Part shown: piece after piece, positions 15,054-20,431 of the stretch
Numbering within the stretch: the first letter of the stretch is position 1
How the letters are laid out: each line of letters opens with the position of its first letter
Source: a virus
Reading direction: 5' to 3' (one strand)
DNA length: 20,431 bases
Virus record (IMG/VR): IMGVR_UViG_3300032240_000912
Span: 1 to 20,431 of that record
Notes under the pieces: model-generated
The model's input: the letters and a program-made list of their open reading frames with translations, nothing else
What the model was told of the DNA's origin: nothing
Database searches by the model: none
Program-made: the position numbers and the translations under genes

Positions 15054-15574
15054 AATACATAGGTAATTTTAAGTCCTGGATAGATGAGCAGAAGATAATA
15101 GATCACCTTACCAAATGTCAAGGTGATAAGACTCCGGTGTGGCAACCTGATCGTTGGAAGGGTAATGCTATATTAGAAAAGTTTACAGAAATGGCTCGCC
15201 CGGGTTATTCTAATAATCAGTATTTCTTTCATCAAATGAATCCTAAATATAAAGAGATGCAGGACTTTAAATGGTCGTTACCAGAAGTTCCAGAACACAG
15301 AACAAATATCAATTGGTGGTTCGTTATGTTGTATCCTGGAGAATTTCAGGCCATGCATATAGATCCACAGCTAACAGAAGTCAGTAATCCTGTGCGTTAC
15401 ACAATGTTCTTACAGGATTGGGAACCGGGACATATATTTGTCTGGGACGATCAATATATTGCCAACTATAAGGCAGGTGATATGTATGAGTGGAGTGACC
15501 CTATGACTGTACATGGGCCTGCTAACATAGGTTATACTACAAGATACACATTACAAATTACTATGTACGATTAA
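15050..15574 (+). CDS. Probable 2OG/Fe(II)-dependent oxygenase
   Basis: This 174-residue protein has FVMLYPGEFQAMHIDPQ (H103, D105), GHIFVWDDQY, AGDMYEWSDPMTVHGPANIG (H155) and YTTRYTLQITMYD (R165). The spacing and the DP-TVHG-AN-G-T-R closing strand fit small oxygenases common in phages. It is the last gene of the plus operon from 11481 and its 3' end overlaps the converging radical SAM gene by 14 bases. The product of 16656-17147 is similar in size and layout and may be related. Confidence 0.68.
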   Translation: MKYIGNFKSWIDEQKIIDHLTKCQGDKTPVWQPDRWKGNAILEKFTEMARPGYSNNQYFFHQMNPKYKEMQDFKWSLPEVPEHRTNINWWFVMLYPGEFQAMHIDPQLTEVSNPVRYTMFLQDWEPGHIFVWDDQYIANYKAGDMYEWSDPMTVHGPANIGYTTRYTLQITMYD

Positions 15575-16655
15575 CTACTTGGTCGTGTATAGCCATATAT
15601 GGACTTTTGCTAGAACACATAATTGTACAAGGTGCTGATTTATTTTCTTCTCGTCTACGATGTAAATTAGTTAACCATGCTTCGCTTGAAGTGACTTGTT
15701 TAACGCCGTGCTTGATAGAATCAATACTATCAAATCCACCTAAGTCATTTACAAATTCCTCAACATTCTTTTTTGCTTCTTCTGCTATTAAGTTAACATC
15801 CGAAGGATCATATATTCCAAATTTCTTATATGTGTCAATATCGTAATTAACATACATAAATGCAGATATAATACAGCAAGGATATACGTGCCCAAATGCG
15901 TCAATAAAGATGCGTAACTCTTCTTCGGCAAAGCAGTTATAACTAAGTCCAGACCAAGATTTATAATCTTTTAAATCATGAAACTCTACAGGTCTTACAT
16001 CGCTGTTAGTTGGTTGTTCAATGTGATATGCTATCTTTCCCTGCCTATCTAGTACAGGAAACTCTTTAGCGAATCGTCTAGAATTTTTAATTGTAAATTT
16101 TTTGAATCCTAACTTTTCAGAAAGTTGTTTAGCTTCTTGTTCTTGATGTTCATTATGTTTAAATCTTATAAACATCCAATTGGCTGTGCCGCCAGCATTG
16201 ATAAATGCTTTGGCGTTTTCTATGATCTTATTGTAGTCTGTGTTTATTCGGTATAGTGCATGTGTATCACTCAACCCATCAATGGCGAAATTAATTTCAT
16301 GTTTCTCGGGTAATATCTTAACTAGTGTTTCCCAGTACTTAGGAGTTCTAGCACTACCATTTGTATGGATTATAATAGTGATGTTAGGAGTTGTTTTAGT
16401 TACATAATCGCACATTGCTGTGAAATCATTGTTAACAATATTTTCTCCATAGTTACCGCAGAAGTCTAATTGATGAAGTTGATTTAAAAATTCTGGAGTA
16501 AAGATCTTTTTAAAATTTTCTAAACTAAGATCAGATTCTATTACTCTGTCATTATCTATACCACCATGTATGTTTCTAGCACACATAGGACAAGCGGCTT
16601 GACATCTATTAGTAATTTCTAACTGAACTGTTTTAATCTTTTTGTATGTAAACAT
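15561..16655 (-). CDS. Radical SAM enzyme with SPASM-like C-terminus
   Basis: This 364-residue protein has a radical SAM cluster at the N-terminus (ITNRCQAACPMC: C18, C22, C25), then FCGNYGEN near the SAM site and an IHTNGS strand. The C-terminus has YNCFAEEELRIFIDAFGHVYPCC, then SAPCTIMC, giving five extra cysteines placed like the auxiliary Fe-S cluster ligands of SPASM/twitch enzymes. Such enzymes modify peptides (RiPP maturation), proteins or small molecules. No precursor peptide gene is visible. It is the last gene of the five-gene minus operon; ATG directly abuts the stop of the upstream gene (TAAATG). Confidence 0.82.
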   Translation of the reverse strand: MFTYKKIKTVQLEITNRCQAACPMCARNIHGGIDNDRVIESDLSLENFKKIFTPEFLNQLHQLDFCGNYGENIVNNDFTAMCDYVTKTTPNITIIIHTNGSARTPKYWETLVKILPEKHEINFAIDGLSDTHALYRINTDYNKIIENAKAFINAGGTANWMFIRFKHNEHQEQEAKQLSEKLGFKKFTIKNSRRFAKEFPVLDRQGKIAYHIEQPTNSDVRPVEFHDLKDYKSWSGLSYNCFAEEELRIFIDAFGHVYPCCIISAFMYVNYDIDTYKKFGIYDPSDVNLIAEEAKKNVEEFVNDLGGFDSIDSIKHGVKQVTSSEAWLTNLHRRREENKSAPCTIMCSSKSPYMAIHDQVVNRT

Positions 16656-17147
16656 TTAATATCCTATTAGGTGAAACATGTATTTTTTTGATAAGCTACC
16701 ATTAATACCGTTGTGCCATTCGCGATGGTTGTTCCATTCTAAAATAGTTCCTTGAGGTTTGTTATAGTGATATTCATGTCCTAGTACAAAAAGCTGTCCT
16801 ACACTAGGTTGGCTTATAAACACAGAGTATCGCTTCAGCTTGCCGTGTTTTAAATATTCTTTTTCATTATCATCTATGTCATAGTGATATCCCGTCATGT
16901 ATCCGGGCTCTACACAACTAATCCAACTGCGTAAAGGTATAATACCTAATTGTTCACTAAGGTCTTTTTCAATGTCCTTAGTATTGTAAAAGTTTGTCCA
17001 CTTAACACTGTCTGTATTAAAGTTACTGTCTTTCCACAGATCTAGCATTTGCTTGTACTCTGGGTTATTCATGTCCCATCGTGCAGGGTCAACAGTAACT
17101 ACTCGACCGTCAGTTAGATCATGTATTACAGAATTCCAATTAATCAT
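16656..17147 (-). CDS. Probable 2OG/Fe(II)-dependent oxygenase
   Basis: Start chosen at the ATG ending at 17147, which overlaps the upstream stop by 8 bases; a longer frame beginning at 17288 would run 140 bases into the previous gene. The 163-residue protein has GYMTGYHYDIDDNE (H88, D90), then EWNNHREWHNG (H145) and a closing strand SKKYMFHLIGY with Lys (K154/K155) where Arg is usual for binding 2-oxoglutarate; Lys is known in some members of the superfamily. RYSVFISQPSVGQLFVLG forms the middle strands. The substrate is unknown. Confidence 0.6.
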   Translation of the reverse strand: MINWNSVIHDLTDGRVVTVDPARWDMNNPEYKQMLDLWKDSNFNTDSVKWTNFYNTKDIEKDLSEQLGIIPLRSWISCVEPGYMTGYHYDIDDNEKEYLKHGKLKRYSVFISQPSVGQLFVLGHEYHYNKPQGTILEWNNHREWHNGINGSLSKKYMFHLIGY

Positions 17148-17835
17148 TTTTATACAACTCTTTAAAGACTTCTGAGAATATATTACTAGGCCATGCTTGA
17201 GATAGATGTCTTGTTGCTGTGATTTCAAAGAATTTCTTAAAATCAATATAACCATTAGCATCTGTTGATTCGTCAAATCGATAGGCACCGTGTTTACCTA
17301 TGACTCCTTCTATTATCTTTCTTTCTATAAATTGTTCTTCGTAAGGAACTACTGAATAATGATCTATGGTTTTTAAGGTTTGATCTTTTGAAATATAGAA
17401 ACAATGCGGATACAAAGCCATCTTCCAAAATTTGTTTTCTTTAGTTGAAACAAAGAAATCTTTAATTTGTTTTTCCCAGTCTGGTAATTCTTCATTTAGA
17501 TTCCTGCCAGGAGTAAACAGTATCTGAGACAGAGTTTCTTTATTCCACTCGATGAATACTTTCCTATTGTTAAGATCTACATCATAGACTTTAGGAGTTG
17601 TTTTTAAATGTGATAATCGATTTAAGAATTTAACTTCTCTATCAAAGAACCATTGTATCAGATCTTCGTCCGTTACTTCTTGTCCTTCTCTTCTATATGC
17701 AGGATCAATGCAGTAGTGCATACACATTACTGTTTGTTCAGGATTAATCTTAGGGCTATATAATAAGTTTGAACTATTAGCAGTTCCAGTAGGGGTTAAC
17801 TTATAATAATAGTTCCAAGAGCTGGTGTCTATCAT
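17140..17835 (-). CDS. Unrecognised family, paralogue of the 10769-11482 gene
   Basis: This 231-residue protein shares NYYYKLTPTG...SNLLYSP, FFDREVKFLNRL, VYDVDLNNRKVFIEW, LPDWEKQI and LYPHCFYISKDQTLKTIDHY with the 10769-11482 product. The last motif loosely recalls the catalytic loop and metal-binding strand of kinase-like phosphotransferases (H/Y-PH-F....LK.IDH), better preserved here than in the paralogue, with TIDH possibly the metal-site Asp. This remains a guess. The ATG overlaps the upstream stop (ATGA). One member of this family sits in each of the two long minus operons, always close to a radical SAM gene. Confidence 0.6.
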   Translation of the reverse strand: MIDTSSWNYYYKLTPTGTANSSNLLYSPKINPEQTVMCMHYCIDPAYRREGQEVTDEDLIQWFFDREVKFLNRLSHLKTTPKVYDVDLNNRKVFIEWNKETLSQILFTPGRNLNEELPDWEKQIKDFFVSTKENKFWKMALYPHCFYISKDQTLKTIDHYSVVPYEEQFIERKIIEGVIGKHGAYRFDESTDANGYIDFKKFFEITATRHLSQAWPSNIFSEVFKELYKND

Positions 17836-19373
17836 AGCTTACTCCAACTTAGTTTTTTATCAATATAGCTTTGCACCTGATCTCTAAATTTTTGATCTGA
17901 CGTATTAACCTCACTTATTTTGTAATCGTAAATTTCTTCATATGTATTTGTTTCATAATAAGCGAATAGTCGATCAGACAAGAAAGGATTACACCCTCTA
18001 AGTCCGTTAAATCCGTTAGCACCATAAAAATCTTTTACAAGAGCTTCTGCCTGATACCAATCCATGTCACTATGTTTCCATATAACAATATCGTTCCTAG
18101 TGCTGCCTACACCACCACCCCTAGGCGTAGTTGATTTAAAAATAACTGCGCCACTAGAGTCTTTACTTACTTCATATCCCGGATTCTGTCTTGCTTCTAA
18201 TTTAACTAACCCGTTAGTTACAAGTTCTTTAGTAAAGCGACTTTGATTAGTAAGTGTTTCGTCATAGTCAGGAACTTCTAAGATGTGTGCTGATGCACTC
18301 TGTCTTAGCCAATTTGTATTAAGCCATTCTAAACTGTTATTCCAAGACTCTACACTTTCGCCGGGTATACCACATATCATTTGTATGTTTGCTCTGTAAC
18401 GCTTAGGTGCATGCTTATCAGTATACTCTTGAAAATCTAATAGGCCTTCCTGCAACTTATCTGGATCCATACCTTTACGTACTAACTTACCTGCTTCGTG
18501 ATTAAATGTTTCAATGCCCATGCTGTGTCCAAGGAACCCTAATCTAATGTAAGTGTCCCAATGTTCGCGATGTTTAACAACCAAGTCTCCTCGAGCGAAT
18601 CCGCATATCCAAGGATTGTATCCTAGTTCATCTACTGCGTCTGCATACTTCTGTAATTTTTCTGTACGGTCATTAAATGTTTCATCCATGACACGCCAAT
18701 TTGTAATACCCCACTTTTCATAGCCTGTTTGCATTTGTAGTTTGAATTGGTCTTTGCTTACACTAACGTCTTTACTTTGTCCAAGCAAGGGAAAGTTACA
18801 GTAACTACAATTGAACATACAACCGCGGGCTGTTTCAATTTGAGGGCATTCCCAAGGCATCATAAAGTCACGTTCTTCGTAGTCTACTAGGTAACTATCT
18901 AACGGCGCACTAGGATAATGGTATAACCCTCTGATAACTTTTTTGCTAGGAATAGTGATGTCTGTTTTTAAAGTTGTACCCAATGTACCTATTAAATGTT
19001 TACATAGAGCAAGTATAGCATTTTCACCATAGCTGTCTACCCAATAGTCTACTCCCTCAGCAGGTGTAACCATTGCGTTGTTTCCACCGACTACTACAGG
19101 AATAGTTGGATACTCTTGTTTTAGCCAAGCAATAAACTCATTAAGGTAAGGACTCCACGGATTTAAAAATGCAGTGCCAAAACAAAACATAACAGTCTTG
19201 TCAGTTGTGCGTGAGCGTACAAGCCCTTGTAGTTCTGCTAATTGCCAAAAGGCAGTAAAGTCTACTACTTCTGCATCCCAATCATTCATTCGTAGAAATG
19301 TAGCCACCCGATGAGTCCACAGGATACGTTCCCAACGTTTGCCTGTTAGGCTAAAGAATAAAGCATGATTCAT
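17832..19373 (-). CDS. Radical SAM enzyme of the B12-binding-domain type
   Basis: This 513-residue protein has an alpha/beta N-terminal domain (1-130) with VVDFTAFW, TVMFCFGTAF and PVVVGGNNA, laid out like the cobalamin-binding domain of class B radical SAM enzymes. The core follows with QIETARGCMFNCSYCNFP (C185, C189, C192) and a TIM-barrel pattern with VMDETFND, CGFARGDLVV, MGIETF and MICGIPGES. The DxHxxG motif that contacts cobalamin is not visible, so it may bind B12 base-off or not at all. Known relatives methylate unactivated carbons or transfer sulphur. ATGA overlaps link it to the gene above and the gene below. Confidence 0.82.
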   Translation of the reverse strand: MNHALFFSLTGKRWERILWTHRVATFLRMNDWDAEVVDFTAFWQLAELQGLVRSRTTDKTVMFCFGTAFLNPWSPYLNEFIAWLKQEYPTIPVVVGGNNAMVTPAEGVDYWVDSYGENAILALCKHLIGTLGTTLKTDITIPSKKVIRGLYHYPSAPLDSYLVDYEERDFMMPWECPQIETARGCMFNCSYCNFPLLGQSKDVSVSKDQFKLQMQTGYEKWGITNWRVMDETFNDRTEKLQKYADAVDELGYNPWICGFARGDLVVKHREHWDTYIRLGFLGHSMGIETFNHEAGKLVRKGMDPDKLQEGLLDFQEYTDKHAPKRYRANIQMICGIPGESVESWNNSLEWLNTNWLRQSASAHILEVPDYDETLTNQSRFTKELVTNGLVKLEARQNPGYEVSKDSSGAVIFKSTTPRGGGVGSTRNDIVIWKHSDMDWYQAEALVKDFYGANGFNGLRGCNPFLSDRLFAYYETNTYEEIYDYKISEVNTSDQKFRDQVQSYIDKKLSWSKL

Positions 19374-20035
19374 AAGATCTTAAACTCGTCAGGCAATATG
19401 TGTTTTAATGAATCTAATTTAGATTTTTCTATATTAAACTTTACACCTATTGATGAAAGAGAAAAGTTGTTTATAAAACCTAGCTTGTTAGCTTCGTTGA
19501 ACCAAGGACTCAGTGTGTTATCAAACACAAACCTAGCATCGTCTGGGTTTGCTATAGTTGTAGATAATGCAACTGCTATAGGTTCTGTCAAAGTATTCTT
19601 TTTTAACAAGTGTCTAACAACTAGTTGTACTCTAGCACGACGGCCAAAATTAGCGGCAGTATGCAAAAAACTAGCATCCATATTATACCATATACCGTCT
19701 TGTTCTAATTTGTGCATTTGCTTGCGTATTAGATCAATCAAATAACATTCTTCTCCTAAGATGTTAAGATGATATCGGTCATCAATATCGGCATGGATTT
19801 GATAGCATTGATTAGGATCTAAAATAATTATCCTAGCCTCGCCTTTGGTCACAGGCAAAGAATTGTAAAGTGTTTCCCAAACAGTGCCTTTATACTCGTT
19901 TTTTATAATCCAGGGGTTGTAAAAGAAATCGCCCGTTGGTTCATTGATGGTTGTTTTCATTCCACTTTTGGGTAATGAGTAACATGCCTCTTGAAATAAT
20001 TTTGGATCTACTGTATAATTGGTGTTAGCTAGCAT
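19370..20035 (-). CDS. 2OG/Fe(II) oxygenase, Asp/Asn hydroxylase-like
   Basis: Start chosen at the ATG ending at 20035, 4 bases after a CATAAATA late element on the minus strand; a longer TTG-started frame would span that promoter. The 221-residue protein has CYQIHADIDDRYHLNIL (H81, D83), then MDASFLHTAANFGRR (H125) and ARVQLVVRHL (R132-R135). The D-x-FLHTAAN-G-R-R pattern is close to the AspH-type closing motif. The C-terminal 75 residues are extra to the core. It leads the five-gene minus operon containing two radical SAM enzymes. Confidence 0.7.
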   Translation of the reverse strand: MLANTNYTVDPKLFQEACYSLPKSGMKTTINEPTGDFFYNPWIIKNEYKGTVWETLYNSLPVTKGEARIIILDPNQCYQIHADIDDRYHLNILGEECYLIDLIRKQMHKLEQDGIWYNMDASFLHTAANFGRRARVQLVVRHLLKKNTLTEPIAVALSTTIANPDDARFVFDNTLSPWFNEANKLGFINNFSLSSIGVKFNIEKSKLDSLKHILPDEFKIL

Positions 20036-20039
20036 GAAA

Positions 20040-20047
20040 TATTTATG
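20040..20047 (-). promoter_or_regulatory. T4-type late promoter (minus strand)
   Basis: On the minus strand this reads CATAAATA, 7 of 8 of TATAAATA, followed by TTTC and the ATG ending at 20035. The predicted start falls on or next to the first base of the ATG. No ribosome binding site is present. Confidence 0.68.
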
Positions 20048-20062
20048 TGCTACTATAATGAG

Positions 20063-20070
20063 GTTAAATA
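20063..20070 (+). promoter_or_regulatory. Weak T4-type late promoter (plus strand)
   Basis: GTTAAATA, 6 of 8 of TATAAATA, is followed by TTTC and ATG 20075, mirroring the minus-strand element. GAGG at 20060-20063 lies too far upstream (11 bases) to serve as a normal ribosome binding site. Confidence 0.5.
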
Positions 20071-20074
20071 TTTC

Positions 20075-20431
20075 ATGCAAATACCCTTTGATAACACTTG
20101 GAAAAATATAGCGATTGGACTAAGCGGCGGCGCAGATAGTGCGTTACTAGCATATCTACTATGTGAACAAACAACTACCCAATCAGTACATATCATCTCG
20201 CATAAGCGTATGTGGAAAACTAGACCATGGCAAAGCTATGATAGCCTAACTGTATACACATGGTTGTTAAAACGATTTCCAAACATTAAATTTTCTCGCC
20301 ATACAAATTTTATTGCGCCCGATATAGAATACGGAAACATGGGTCCTAACTTAACTGACGAGTACGGGAAAAAAGTTAGTGGCGATAATATACAGCAACG
20401 GTCGTTTGCCGAGTATGTATGCTTTAATGAA
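20075..20431 (+). CDS. PP-loop ATP pyrophosphatase-like protein, 3' truncated by window
   Basis: 119 residues are visible; the gene runs off the window. IAIGLSGGADSALLAYLL (residues 12-29) contains the PP-loop SGGxDS, which binds the pyrophosphate of ATP in N-type ATP pyrophosphatases such as QueC, asparagine synthase, tRNA thiolation enzymes and GMP synthase. These activate a carbonyl or carboxyl group by adenylation, then aminate or thiolate it. HIISHKRMWKTRPWQSYDS and a later helix follow, not matching QueC in detail. It suggests that the island continues with an amide-forming or nucleoside-modifying step. The subfamily cannot be told from this fragment. Confidence 0.75.
   Translation, partial: MQIPFDNTWKNIAIGLSGGADSALLAYLLCEQTTTQSVHIISHKRMWKTRPWQSYDSLTVYTWLLKRFPNIKFSRHTNFIAPDIEYGNMGPNLTDEYGKKVSGDNIQQRSFAEYVCFNE

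Larger units (their letters stand above)
20032..20078. repeat. 14-bp perfect inverted repeat holding two divergent starts
   Basis: GCATGAAATATTTA (20032-20045) is the exact reverse complement of TAAATATTTCATGC (20065-20078), separated by 19 bases. Each arm contains an ATG and the end of a TATAAATA-like late promoter for the gene running away from the centre. Confidence 0.9.

Noticed and set aside
17148-17288. Extended N-terminus for the oxygenase at 16656-17147
   Set aside because: The extra 47 residues run through the coding sequence of the previous gene and look like out-of-frame translation; the ATG at 17147 overlaps the previous stop as elsewhere in the operon.
4055-20431. A RiPP or NRPS gene cluster
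   Set aside because: No precursor peptide, leader-recognition, condensation or carrier domain is visible, and gaps are too short to hide one. Left as an open possibility only through genes outside the window.
1-20431. CRISPR array, insertion sequence or integrase site
   Set aside because: No regularly spaced direct repeats, transposase or recombinase motifs, or terminal inverted repeats around a gene were seen.

Overview
The window looks like part of an AT-rich double-stranded DNA bacteriophage genome, most likely a T4-like myovirus, possibly from a marine or metagenomic source. The reasons are a repeated octamer close to the T4 late promoter TATAAATA placed upstream of gene groups, a tail-fibre-type protein with a phage RRGT N-terminus, small DksA/TraR, P-loop kinase and metallophosphoesterase genes, almost no intergenic space, and no cellular housekeeping genes. 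The marine origin is inference, from the known abundance of 2-oxoglutarate (2OG)/Fe(II) oxygenases in marine T4-like phages.

Region 1 (1-2600) looks early or middle-type. It starts with the C-terminal end of a probable Ro60/DUF2828-like VWA protein. A 270-base non-coding stretch follows, holding several hairpins (one tRNA T-arm-like) and a strong terminator, and it may encode a structured RNA. Two promoters with identical layout (TTGACT-17 bp-TATAAT) drive a tight plus-strand set: DksA/TraR zinc finger, two small unknown proteins, a polynucleotide-kinase-like P-loop protein and a Cys-phosphatase, then a metallophosphoesterase closed by a terminator.

Region 2 (2620-4040) is one late structural gene, a 443-residue tail-fibre/adhesin protein with its own late promoter, ribosome binding site and terminator.

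Region 3 (4040 to the end) is the remarkable part: about 16 kb made almost entirely of metabolic-type enzymes. I count ten probable 2OG/Fe(II) oxygenases, four radical SAM enzymes (two a tandem duplicated pair with an N-terminal Cys-rich knuckle, one SPASM-like, one B12-radical-SAM-like), a miniature adenylate-forming (ANL) enzyme, a left-handed beta-helix acetyltransferase, a GNAT-like protein, a two-part protein with a methyltransferase-like segment, two members of an unrecognised family, and the start of a PP-loop ATP pyrophosphatase. The genes lie in alternating operons: + (4055), - (6479 to 4680), + (6520-8147), - (11482 to 8144), + (11481-15574), - (20035 to 15561), + (20075 onward). Convergent ends overlap at their stop codons. 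Most divergent starts carry TATAAATA-like elements so close to the ATG that the messages should be leaderless or nearly so.

The island looks like an oxidative tailoring or biosynthetic system expressed late in infection. Its product is not deducible from sequence alone. Late timing and the adjacent tail-fibre gene suggest decoration of a virion or envelope component, or synthesis of a small modified metabolite or nucleotide. That last step is inference.
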